Origin: Avoscillospira sp045579045
GTDB lineage: Bacteria; Bacillota; Clostridia; Oscillospirales; Oscillospiraceae
NCBI GenBank assembly: GCA_045579045.1
Contig: JAZNLL010000115.1
Coordinates: forward strand, 1-14,560
DNA length: 14,560 nt
Reading direction: 5' to 3'
Part shown: positions 4,829 through 11,917 of the stretch, one piece after another
How the letters are laid out: each line of letters opens with the position of its first letter
Position numbering within the stretch: position 1 is the stretch's first letter
Position numbers and translations under genes: made by a program
Notes under the pieces: generated by a model
Databases searched by the model: none
What the model saw: only the letters and a program-made list of their open reading frames with translations
Told to the model about the DNA's origin: nothing

Positions 4829-6961
4829 TCAGCACCTGTGCTCCGACTGTACAATAAATTCATCCTGATCCCGTTTCGGCAGATCCACAAACCGGACATT
4901 CCATCCGCACAGACGGATCTGAATATTCCGATACTTTTCCGGGTCTTCCTGAGCCTTTTTCAGCACTTCCGGGCTGAGAATATTGAAGTGGACGGAGAAA
5001 CCGCCTTTCTTCATAAACGCCAGCAGCAGACCCTTAAATGCCATCATGCCCTCGTCTCCGCGAACAGCAGACTCGTGAATGGCAACATCCGCCACATAGC
5101 CGTCAGCCGTCTGGACAGAATCCAGTTTCAGCATGGAGTTCATAAGGGCGGTCACACCATTTTTGTCGCGGCCCACAGAGGGTGCTGTATTCTTGGAGAT
5201 GGGTTCCCCTGCCAGTCTGCCATCGGCAGTTGCAGCCGTATCATTGCCCATCCAGTACCGCCAGTCCACAGAAAACAGTCCGCAGCGGAACACACCACCA
5301 CGGCCGTTGGGACGGTTGTTGATGATTTTCTGGAAAGCCTTGGTCAGCAGAACCGCGACATCGTCTGCTTCCGGAAGATTGTTTCCGTATTTACAGGGAT
5401 GGGAAATGCTGTAACTTCTGAGATTTTCATAGCCCTCCCAGTTGTTTTTCAGACACGCTCTCAATTCCGCAAAGCTGATCTTCTTTTCTTCAAAAACCAG
5501 TTTCTTCACCATCATGACACTGTCCACCAAGGTAGCCAGACCGGCACCGACGATGGAAGTGTTGTTGTATTTCGCACCGCCATCATAGAGGTCAATACCG
5601 TCCGTCACACTGGTTTCATAGGTGGAAGAGATCATGGGCGTGGGCAGGTGTCTGCCATAAGCGCTCTCGTATTTTGCAAAAATGTCCATACACAAATCGG
5701 CAGAATACAGCAGCTGGGTTTTGACCGCATCCAAAAACGCATCAAAATCTGCAAAGTTCTCTCCGGTCTCTGGGCCGAACTGCGTACCGGTTTTCATATC
5801 AGCGCCGTTGTTCAGAGCAAACTCCACGGCCTTGGCCAGATTAAACATACCGCCGCAGGTGCAGGGTACTTCCGTTCCCTCCGCAGCTGTTTCGTAGCAT
5901 CCGTAAACCGTCACCTTTGCAGCATCCTCCCGGGATACACCGATGGCTTCCAGAGATTGAGACGCGATCGCCGTGTTGATAAACACGAAGCTGTTTTTGC
6001 CTTCCCGGATCATTTCCAGAATCATATCCAGACAATCTTTGTCCATACCTTCATGATACATCACGTGAAGTTTTGGGTCAAAGATATCCAGTTTTCTGTA
6101 TTCTTCCAGAATGATCTTGGTATACGCCCGATAGGTATCCTCACGGCAAATATAGAACGCGACATTTGCCGTGACATTCATGGCGTTGATGTGCCACAGG
6201 AATCGAGCCGTCAGCTCCCGGATATTTTCTTCCGTAAAGGTTCCGCTTGCCAAATCTCTTTCAACAAAGGGCGCATACAGCCGGTCGATACCGCCCAGAG
6301 AGCGGATAGAAGTTGTCTCCACATGGGTCAGCAGGCGGTACATCAAGAAGGTCAGTTCCATGGCCTGTGCCAAATTCTGGGGTGCACCCCGGCTCAAAGC
6401 GCGCAGGTTCTCAGCCAGAAACTCCATGTTGGCACCGCCGATACGCTCTGCCAGCTCCGCATAGCGCAAAATCAGCGCAATGATTCCCTCATAAACGATG
6501 ATACCGCTTTCATAATAGGCAGACTTCTCCGGATTCAGTGCCATCTGCTCTTTCAACCGGTCAATGATGCCTACAATGCCCTTTTCCATGAGGAAATCCC
6601 AATCGGGGCCGATATGTCCGAAGTCCAGATTGATATTGAAGGACTTGACCGCATAGGCAGTCTCACCCATCTTCTCTTCTTCCGGCCATTCGTGCCGGAC
6701 TTCCACATAATTCTCCCAGAACAGATCCCACATAATCTGTCCATGGTTGATTTTATCGGCAAACATCTCCGCCGGGCAAATATCGATCTGGGCATTTCTC
6801 AGCAAATAGTCGATTCGTTTTGCCTTCTGCAGGGATACATTTTCATCTGTAATGGCACGGACGTGTTTTTTCAGCAGTTCCGGCTCTTCGCCGCACTGCC
6901 AGTGATCCGTTTTATATTGGAGCGACAGGCACTCCTTATTGCTTTCGAAGGTGTTCCACAT
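4829..6961 (-). CDS. Glycyl-radical enzyme of unassigned reaction
   Basis: 710 residues from the ATG at 6961. The conserved core is clear: a thiyl-radical cysteine in YGCYE (C355, with E357 two residues on) and a C-terminal glycyl-radical loop RLCGWNVRF with G686, followed by VDLPKRDQDEF. The cysteine-X-glutamate pair is shared with diol dehydratases, choline lyase, hydroxyproline dehydratase and arylacetate decarboxylases and differs from the CC of pyruvate formate-lyase, so elimination or decarboxylation is more likely than acyl transfer. The loop has Leu-Cys-Gly-Trp where most characterised members have Val-Ser/Ala-Gly-Tyr/Phe. It is also shorter than the usual 780-850 residues. GTG at 6970 is possible, but AAGGGG fits the ATG better. 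Its promoter faces an AraC regulator, and the activase follows after one base. The substrate is unknown. Confidence 0.88.
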   Translation of the reverse strand: MWNTFESNKECLSLQYKTDHWQCGEEPELLKKHVRAITDENVSLQKAKRIDYLLRNAQIDICPAEMFADKINHGQIMWDLFWENYVEVRHEWPEEEKMGETAYAVKSFNINLDFGHIGPDWDFLMEKGIVGIIDRLKEQMALNPEKSAYYESGIIVYEGIIALILRYAELAERIGGANMEFLAENLRALSRGAPQNLAQAMELTFLMYRLLTHVETTSIRSLGGIDRLYAPFVERDLASGTFTEENIRELTARFLWHINAMNVTANVAFYICREDTYRAYTKIILEEYRKLDIFDPKLHVMYHEGMDKDCLDMILEMIREGKNSFVFINTAIASQSLEAIGVSREDAAKVTVYGCYETAAEGTEVPCTCGGMFNLAKAVEFALNNGADMKTGTQFGPETGENFADFDAFLDAVKTQLLYSADLCMDIFAKYESAYGRHLPTPMISSTYETSVTDGIDLYDGGAKYNNTSIVGAGLATLVDSVMMVKKLVFEEKKISFAELRACLKNNWEGYENLRSYSISHPCKYGNNLPEADDVAVLLTKAFQKIINNRPNGRGGVFRCGLFSVDWRYWMGNDTAATADGRLAGEPISKNTAPSVGRDKNGVTALMNSMLKLDSVQTADGYVADVAIHESAVRGDEGMMAFKGLLLAFMKKGGFSVHFNILSPEVLKKAQEDPEKYRNIQIRLCGWNVRFVDLPKRDQDEFIVQSEHRC

Positions 6962-6987
6962 GGCTGTCACGACCCCTTTCGTCTTCC

Positions 6988-7015
6988 ATTATAGCAGATT
7001 ATCACTCTTTGTTAA
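6988..7015 (-). promoter_or_regulatory. Promoter of the glycyl-radical enzyme operon
   Basis: On the minus strand TTAACA (7010-7015), 16 bases, then perfect TATAAT (6988-6993), about 27 bases before the ATG. The -35 box is only fair, leaving room for activation by the divergent AraC protein. Confidence 0.65.
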
Positions 7016-7053
7016 TAGACCAATCGGACAATATTACTTTTCGAACAAAAATA

Positions 7054-7082
7054 TTGCAGAAGAAATTCTTCTGTGCTACAAT
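7054..7082 (+). promoter_or_regulatory. Promoter of the second AraC gene with a palindrome in its spacer
   Basis: TTGCAG (7054-7059), 17 bases, TACAAT (7077-7082). A perfect 7-1-7 inverted repeat, AGAAGAAATTCTTCT at 7058-7072, starts in the -35 box and fills most of the spacer, a position where a bound protein would block polymerase. It is a candidate operator, possibly autoregulatory. Confidence 0.6.
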
Positions 7083-7097
7083 GAAATCGGTGATATT

Positions 7098-7883
7098 ATG
7101 AGAATTGTGGATGAAGAACTGAACATTTCAAAAATCCTTGATATTAAAAAAGGCACCATTACCCTCACAGACTCAGCCTGCCAGAACCGACACAGTGATT
7201 GCTTTGCATTCATTCTCAGCGGCAAGGCCATCTACCGTTTTGAGGACGAAACCGCTGAAGTAGAACCGGGAAATATCCTCTTTCTTGCCAAAGAAAGCAG
7301 CTATCAAATCACCATAACCGACCCAGATTACCGTTTTTATTTCATTGATTTCCTTTTTGACAGCAAAAATCATCTACAAAATGAAGTTTTTTCTCAAAAG
7401 AATTTAAAAAATCTCGAAAATTCCTTCATCAAATTCCATACTTTGTGGACTGTCGGCAACTTTGCCGATAAGATCTACTGTAAATCTCTGATTTACAGTA
7501 TCTACTCTGACATTGTAAAGGAGAACGCGCTGCAGTATATCCCCTCTTCCAAAAGAAGCCGCATCGATCTGGCTTTGGAGAAGATCCGAGACAATTTTGC
7601 ACAGGCAGATATTTCCATTGAGGCTCTTTGCGAAGAATGTGCCATGAGCGAGGTGCATTTCCGGCGGCTGTTTTACCAGATCTACCACACATCGCCCATG
7701 AAGTTTATTATTTCCCTTCGTGTCAACAAAGCCAAGGAGCTGTTGACCAACAGCAAAATGAAAATACAGGACATTTCCGAAGCCTGTGGCTTTAACAATC
7801 CTTACTATTTTTCAAAGGTCTTCCGACAGTCTGTTGGTCTGACTCCCAGCCAGTACCGCAGCGGCTCCATCGGACATGATTAA
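7098..7883 (+). CDS. AraC-family regulator, divergent from the glycyl-radical operon
   Basis: 261 residues from the ATG at 7098. The N-terminal half is a cupin-like sensing domain (about 20-85) with GKAIYRFED and VEPGNILFLAKES strands typical of AraC proteins; the C-terminal 100 residues carry two helix-turn-helix units, the second being IQDISEACGFNNPYYFSKVFRQ followed by GLTPSQYR (247-254). An in-frame upstream extension to 6939 is open but would run through the promoter and into the neighbouring gene, so the short form is preferred; its ribosome binding site is weak. It is most likely the activator or repressor of the glycyl-radical enzyme and activase, sensing their substrate. It ends in a strong hairpin and converges on the peptidase gene. 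Confidence 0.87.
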   Translation: MRIVDEELNISKILDIKKGTITLTDSACQNRHSDCFAFILSGKAIYRFEDETAEVEPGNILFLAKESSYQITITDPDYRFYFIDFLFDSKNHLQNEVFSQKNLKNLENSFIKFHTLWTVGNFADKIYCKSLIYSIYSDIVKENALQYIPSSKRSRIDLALEKIRDNFAQADISIEALCEECAMSEVHFRRLFYQIYHTSPMKFIISLRVNKAKELLTNSKMKIQDISEACGFNNPYYFSKVFRQSVGLTPSQYRSGSIGHD

Positions 7884-7909
7884 ACCCCATCGATCTTTCG
7901 ATGGGGTTT
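7882..7909. terminator. Bidirectional terminator after the second AraC gene
   Basis: Twelve-bp hairpin, arms AAACCCCATCGA (7882-7893) and TCGATGGGGTTT (7898-7909), four-base loop, with T run on the plus strand. It overlaps the last two bases of the AraC stop codon and ends four bases before the converging peptidase stop. Confidence 0.9.
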
Positions 7910-7913
7910 TCCC

Positions 7914-9029
7914 TTATTCAAAATAATCCAGAATGACTTCAGCGGTAATATCCAAACCGACGGGAATGCTGTCGATTTCCAGATACTCTTCCCGCGTATG
8001 CATACCGCCGCCCATGTAGGTACCCACACAAATGGCAGGAATTCCCAGAGACATGGGCAAATTGGCATCGGTGGAACCGGAGGTCAGTCGACACGTCAGA
8101 CCACTGTGCTTTTCACAAATGTTCTTTGTTCTCTGCACCATTTCTTCCAGCACCGATGCGTCTGCCAGATTACCGCAGGGACGAATACCAATGGTTTCAA
8201 CCGCAATATTCGCTTCTCTGTCTTTCTTGGCTTCCTCAATTCTTCTTTCAAAGAATGCCTTCATTTTTTCAAGACAAACATGGGAATCGGAGCGGTACTC
8301 ATAGAGAAATGACGCATTCTGCGCAATGGTATTGACGGAAGTTCCGCCCTCGATGACACCCACATTGAAGGTGGTTTTGCTGTCACCTTCGCAAGGGATG
8401 TCACATGCATTGAGCCGGCAGATCAGCTCCGCTGCTGCAACGATGGCATTTCGTTTTCCAAACGCACCGAAGGAGTGACCGCCTTCTGTTTCAATGGTGA
8501 CCTTGTATCTGTGAGAACCGACACACTTCTGCACCAGAGCATCATAGCAGCCATCAAAGGTGTAAACACGACTGATCCGACCTTCATAGTCAGCCATCAG
8601 ATGCCGGACACCCTTCAGATTGCCCAGACCTTCCTCGCAGGAATTGGCCACAAACAAAATGCCCTGCTTCGGCCGGAGGTTATTCTTGAGAATATGCTTG
8701 ATGACCATGAGCATCATCACAAGGCAGACTGTATCATCGCCCACACCGGGAGAATAGATTCTCGTTGCATCCCGGGTATAGGGCATAGGTTCCGTCAGGT
8801 CGGGGAAGACCGTATCCGTGTGAGCCATAAAGACCACGATATCGCTGCTATCCTCGCAGTTCATGGGATAGACCACATTCAGCGCATCATCGATACAGAC
8901 GTTTTCAGCACCAACGCTTTCCAACCAGTTCTTGACAAACGCTGCTCGTCTTTCTTCGTGATGAGAAGGTGCCGGAATTTTACAGATAGCTTCCAGCAAT
9001 TCCATTGTTTCATTGAAATAATTTCTCAT
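7914..9029 (-). CDS. M20-type metallopeptidase / amidohydrolase
   Basis: 371 residues with the two-zinc site of M20/M25/M40 enzymes: MAHTDTV (H70, D72), GVGDD with bridging D98, SCEEGLG with catalytic E132 and zinc ligand E133, FDG with D159, and the distal histidine H344 in GGGMHTREE. A dimerisation-type insert follows the D159 region. Family members cleave dipeptides, tripeptides or N-acyl amino acids in the cytoplasm; the motifs recall peptidase T and Xaa-His dipeptidase-like members but do not decide the substrate. The ATG overlaps the TGA of the upstream permease gene by four bases (ATGA), so production is coupled to that transporter. Both genes are read from the promoter at 9931-9958. 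It converges on the second AraC gene with a shared terminator. Confidence 0.87.
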   Translation of the reverse strand: MRNYFNETMELLEAICKIPAPSHHEERRAAFVKNWLESVGAENVCIDDALNVVYPMNCEDSSDIVVFMAHTDTVFPDLTEPMPYTRDATRIYSPGVGDDTVCLVMMLMVIKHILKNNLRPKQGILFVANSCEEGLGNLKGVRHLMADYEGRISRVYTFDGCYDALVQKCVGSHRYKVTIETEGGHSFGAFGKRNAIVAAAELICRLNACDIPCEGDSKTTFNVGVIEGGTSVNTIAQNASFLYEYRSDSHVCLEKMKAFFERRIEEAKKDREANIAVETIGIRPCGNLADASVLEEMVQRTKNICEKHSGLTCRLTSGSTDANLPMSLGIPAICVGTYMGGGMHTREEYLEIDSIPVGLDITAEVILDYFE

Positions 9030-9901
9030 TCTTTCACCCTGCTCATAACAAATACGGAGCCTAAAATCAGTACAACACCTGCGACAAGCGTGGTCGTCAG
9101 CTTATCGCCGAAAAGAACTACACCGTAGAGAATGGCGGCTACCGGCTCGATCAGTCCCAGAGCTGCCGCCACACCGGCAGGCAGAGCTTTCAGGGCATAG
9201 GCATAAATGAGATAGGACAAAAAACAGGTAAAGACACCAATGCCGATCATAAGAGGAATGATCGATGCAGGATTCTGAGCCGTCAGATTTACCATGTTGG
9301 GAACATCCACAAACAGCATCGAAATGATGCCCATAAAAACAAAGGAATATGTCATGGCTGTCATCGGGTTTGCGCCGTGCTTCATGGAGACCTTTGTTAC
9401 AATGTTGTACACACCGAAGGAGAAACCGGCCAGCAAGCCGAATGCAACACCAAGGAAATGAAAGGAACCGCTCTCCAGAATACCGGAGACCAACACCACA
9501 CCGAACAGCATCACCGCCACGCAGATGAGCTTTTTCGCCGTCAGTTTCTCCTTGAGGAACAAAACAGAAAAAGCCAGAACATAGATTGGAGAGGTGTACA
9601 TCAGTACCACAGCCGTGGCAACTCCGCTTTTTCCAATGGACACAAAGTAGAAGTATGCAGCCGTAAACATGGTCAGACCACCTGCTGCAAAGAGCAGGAG
9701 ATTCTTCAGATTTGTACGAAACAGTTTTTTGTTGTGAAGCAAAACATAGACCACGATCAACACCGCAGACACGACACCTCGCATGGCGGTCATTTCCATG
9801 GAGGAAAAACCGTAAGGGGTCAGATAATGTACAAATATACAGGATGTTGCAAACAGCAGGCTGGAAAGCGCTGCCATCAGAATTGCTTTTTTGCTCAACA
9901 C
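9026..9901 (-). CDS. EamA-family (DMT superfamily) permease
   Basis: 291 residues with about ten hydrophobic helices and the two-fold EamA repeat. The first half ends in the SPIYVLAFSVLFLKEKL stretch (about 104-120), and the second half has the matching IEPVAAILYGVVLFGDKL, both standard for this family. Members usually export amino acids or other small metabolites, though some import them. The gene is first in a two-gene operon with the M20 peptidase, overlapping it by four bases, which suggests the two handle the same amides or amino acids. The start is GTG at 9901 or TTG at 9898; AGAAGGGA upstream is spaced slightly better for the latter. Direction of transport and substrate are not readable. 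Confidence 0.88.
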   Translation of the reverse strand: MLSKKAILMAALSSLLFATSCIFVHYLTPYGFSSMEMTAMRGVVSAVLIVVYVLLHNKKLFRTNLKNLLLFAAGGLTMFTAAYFYFVSIGKSGVATAVVLMYTSPIYVLAFSVLFLKEKLTAKKLICVAVMLFGVVLVSGILESGSFHFLGVAFGLLAGFSFGVYNIVTKVSMKHGANPMTAMTYSFVFMGIISMLFVDVPNMVNLTAQNPASIIPLMIGIGVFTCFLSYLIYAYALKALPAGVAAALGLIEPVAAILYGVVLFGDKLTTTLVAGVVLILGSVFVMSRVKE

Positions 9902-9930
9902 GGGTCCCTTCTTTTTCCAAAATCACAGCT

Positions 9931-9958
9931 ATTATAACACGGCAGTTTTCTTTTTCAA
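9931..9958 (-). promoter_or_regulatory. Promoter of the permease-peptidase operon
   Basis: On the minus strand TTGAAA (9953-9958), 16 bases, perfect TATAAT (9931-9936), placing the transcript start about 25 bases before the GTG/TTG start codons. Confidence 0.7.
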
Positions 9959-9977
9959 CAAAAATCGCATATTCTTA

Positions 9978-10006
9978 AAAAGAGGACGGCTGAGCCGTCC
10001 TCTTTT
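9978..10006 (-). terminator. Terminator of the GNAT acetyltransferase gene
   Basis: Thirteen-bp hairpin with arms AAAAGAGGACGGC (9978-9990) and GCCGTCCTCTTTT (9994-10006) and a three-base loop. On the minus strand it ends in five T. Its first arm overlaps the TAA stop codon (10005-10007). Confidence 0.9.
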
Positions 10007-10523
10007 ACACTTTCTTTTCCAGCAGCACCAGATTGACACCGGGGATTCCATTGAACAAACAGGGTCGGATACCGATTTCCCGAAAGCCCAGTTTTGCATA
10101 AAAAGCACGGGCGTTTTGATTTCTCTCGTTGGTATCCATCCGCAGATAGGGACAGTTATGTTCTTTGGCATACTGCTCATAGTACCGGACAAAGGTTTTG
10201 CCGTAGCCCTTTCCCTTCTCCAAAGGATCGATTACAAGGGTATGGAGTACCGTCACCTGTTCCTCCGGAACATCATATTCCCAGGGCGCACCTTCATAGA
10301 CATCCACCTGCACCTGATTGATGATCGCTGCACCGACGATCCTATCACCATCCAGCTGCACAAACAGATCATCCCGTTCTATGGCAGCCATGGCGGTCTG
10401 CCGTGTGGGATAAATACTCCGCAGCCAGCCGGTCGTCATCTCTCCTTTTTCTTCGGCTTCATGGATATGGTCGTAAATGATCTCAATACCGTCCAGATCT
10501 GCAGCAGTCGCTTTTCGAATCAT
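10005..10523 (-). CDS. GNAT-family N-acetyltransferase
   Basis: 172 residues. The acetyl-CoA binding region is visible as the strand HTLVIDP (94-100) followed by the pyrophosphate loop EKGKGYGKTF (102-111), and the C-terminal ARAFYAKLGFREIG (138-151) is the classical GNAT motif B. It transfers an acetyl group from acetyl-CoA to an amine; the acceptor could be a small metabolite, a drug or a protein terminus and cannot be told. I start at the ATG at 10523, which gives the usual MIRKATAADL opening; a GTG three codons upstream (10532) is an alternative, and neither has a strong ribosome binding site. It is divergent from the MFS transporter and ends in its own terminator. Confidence 0.85.
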   Translation of the reverse strand: MIRKATAADLDGIEIIYDHIHEAEEKGEMTTGWLRSIYPTRQTAMAAIERDDLFVQLDGDRIVGAAIINQVQVDVYEGAPWEYDVPEEQVTVLHTLVIDPLEKGKGYGKTFVRYYEQYAKEHNCPYLRMDTNERNQNARAFYAKLGFREIGIRPCLFNGIPGVNLVLLEKKV

Positions 10524-10551
10524 AGTCCGCACCCACTTTCTGCAGACATCA

Positions 10552-10570
10552 TATCACAAATTATCACAAA
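10552..10570. repeat. Short direct repeat between GNAT and MFS genes
   Basis: TATCACAAA occurs twice with a 10-base period (10552-10560 and 10562-10570), one helical turn apart, in the divergent intergenic region just upstream of the MFS promoter. Possible regulator binding site; no known motif is claimed. Confidence 0.35.
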
Positions 10571-10578
10571 TGGATAGC

Positions 10579-10607
10579 TGGACTTTTGGAAGAAAATATC
10601 GTAGAAT
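10579..10607 (+). promoter_or_regulatory. Promoter of the MFS transporter gene
   Basis: TGGACT (10579-10584), 17 bases, TAGAAT (10602-10607), about 40 bases before the ATG. GAGGT lies about 8 bases before the start codon. Confidence 0.5.
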
Positions 10608-10647
10608 GTAAGTATCTTCATTTGAGTAAAGAATTGAGGTCTTTTCC

Positions 10648-11871
10648 ATGAATTCCACAAAACAGAATTTATCTGTCCGTTGGTTCTATTTGGTCATTGG
10701 TGTCATTGCCATGCTCTTTGCAGGTGTTCTGTACGCATGGTCCATTCTGAAGGCACCGCTGACAGATGCATTCGGATGGAGTGCTTCTGCTCTGGCCTTG
10801 AACTTCACTCTGGCCATGAGCTTCTTTTGTGCCGGCGGTCTGCTGGGCGCACAGCTGTCCAGACGCGCAGGGCACCGAACCGCGCTTATCGTTGCCGGTG
10901 CGCTGTCTGCTCTGGGCTTTGTTCTGACCGCCTTCCTTCGCGGTGACTCTGTCGTTATGCTGTATATCACCTACGGTGTTTTGGCCGGTCTGGGTATCGG
11001 CATTGCCTACAATGTTGTGATTGCCACCGTCAGCGCATGGTTTCCCGACAAAAAAGGATTTTGCTCCGGATGTCTGATGATGGGTTTTGGTGCGTCTGCT
11101 CTGATCCTTGGCAACGCAGCCAATTCTATGTTCCACAGCTCACTGGGCTGGAAAACCACCTACATATTGCTGGGCATTTCCATCTGCATCGTTTTGGCTG
11201 CAACAGGATTTTTGCTGAAGAAACCTGATGCACAGACCAAGCTTCCCCAACCAAAGTCTGCCGGAACTGCTGCCGCGGAAACTTTTGAACGTCAGGACTA
11301 CACCTCTGTACAAATGCTCCGCCGACTCTCCTTCTGGATGGCCTTTATCGCCATTTCTTTTTTGGCTGCTGTCGGCAGCTCTGTCATCAGCTTTGCAAAA
11401 GATCTGGCTCTGTCGGTAAATGCCCCTGAGGCTCTGGCCGTTTCTCTTGTCGGTGTTCTGTCCATCTGCAACGGTCTCGGACGGATCCTTACCGGTGCGC
11501 TCTTTGATGCCATCGGACGACGTAAAACCATGCTGTATGCCAACGCACTCACCATATGTGCAGCCATTGTTACCCTGGTGGCTGTGTCGGTCGGCTCACT
11601 GCCTCTGTGTATCGGCGGCCTGTGTCTGACCGGCTTGTCCTACGGTGCCTGCCCCACGATCACAGCTGCCTTTACTTCCTCCTTCTTTGGTATGAAGTAC
11701 TTTTCCACCAATATGGCTCTTATGACCTTTACCAGCATGGGAGGATCTCTCATTGCTACCATTTCCAACAAGGTTCTGGAACTATCCGGCGGATATCCGG
11801 CTACCTTTGTGATGCTGGTGGCTCTGACGGTCGTAGCACTGGTTTTGAATGTGTTTATTCGCAAGCCCTGA
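10648..11871 (+). CDS. MFS transporter, OFA (oxalate/formate antiporter) family
   Basis: 407 residues with twelve predicted membrane helices in two halves separated by a hydrophilic loop (about 190-220). GVLYAWSILKAPL in helix 1 and the helix 4-5 stretch YGVLAGLGIGIAYN, then SAWFPDKKGFCSG, are characteristic of the oxalate:formate antiporter family, which moves small mono- or dicarboxylates such as oxalate, formate, lactate or pyruvate. The exact anion cannot be read. In an anaerobe such a carrier commonly exports or exchanges fermentation acids. It is monocistronic with its own promoter and terminator, between a divergent acetyltransferase and the convergent spoIVB gene. No formyl-CoA transferase or oxalyl-CoA decarboxylase is in the window, so oxalate use has no support here. 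Confidence 0.87.
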   Translation: MNSTKQNLSVRWFYLVIGVIAMLFAGVLYAWSILKAPLTDAFGWSASALALNFTLAMSFFCAGGLLGAQLSRRAGHRTALIVAGALSALGFVLTAFLRGDSVVMLYITYGVLAGLGIGIAYNVVIATVSAWFPDKKGFCSGCLMMGFGASALILGNAANSMFHSSLGWKTTYILLGISICIVLAATGFLLKKPDAQTKLPQPKSAGTAAAETFERQDYTSVQMLRRLSFWMAFIAISFLAAVGSSVISFAKDLALSVNAPEALAVSLVGVLSICNGLGRILTGALFDAIGRRKTMLYANALTICAAIVTLVAVSVGSLPLCIGGLCLTGLSYGACPTITAAFTSSFFGMKYFSTNMALMTFTSMGGSLIATISNKVLELSGGYPATFVMLVALTVVALVLNVFIRKP

Positions 11872-11885
11872 TGAATTGCAAAAGC

Positions 11886-11914
11886 AGGAGTCCGTCCAAT
11901 TAGGACGGACTCCT
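11886..11914. terminator. Hairpin between the MFS and spoIVB genes
   Basis: Twelve-bp stem, arms AGGAGTCCGTCC (11886-11897) and 11903-11914, five-base loop. It lies between two converging genes (stops at 11869-11871 and 11918-11920). The T runs on either side are short, so termination may be less efficient than at the other hairpins. Confidence 0.75.
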
Positions 11915-11917
11915 ATT

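Noticed and set aside
3946..4857. A 303-codon open frame antisense to the activase
   Set aside because: It begins inside the bidirectional terminator and lies opposite a clear radical-SAM gene; same codon-mirroring artefact.
4802..6994. A 730-codon open frame antisense to the glycyl-radical enzyme gene
   Set aside because: The minus strand encodes an unmistakable enzyme with intact motifs. The antisense product has no recognisable domain and a composition typical of a mirrored coding frame.
9102..9926. A 274-codon frame overlapping the EamA permease on the same strand
   Set aside because: It is a +1 shifted reading of the permease, rich in Cys, His and Arg, without motifs; the permease frame has the proper hydrophobic pattern.
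10648..11871. Oxalate degradation locus suggested by the OFA-family transporter
   Set aside because: No oxalyl-CoA decarboxylase or formyl-CoA transferase gene is present, and OFA carriers serve several other acids.
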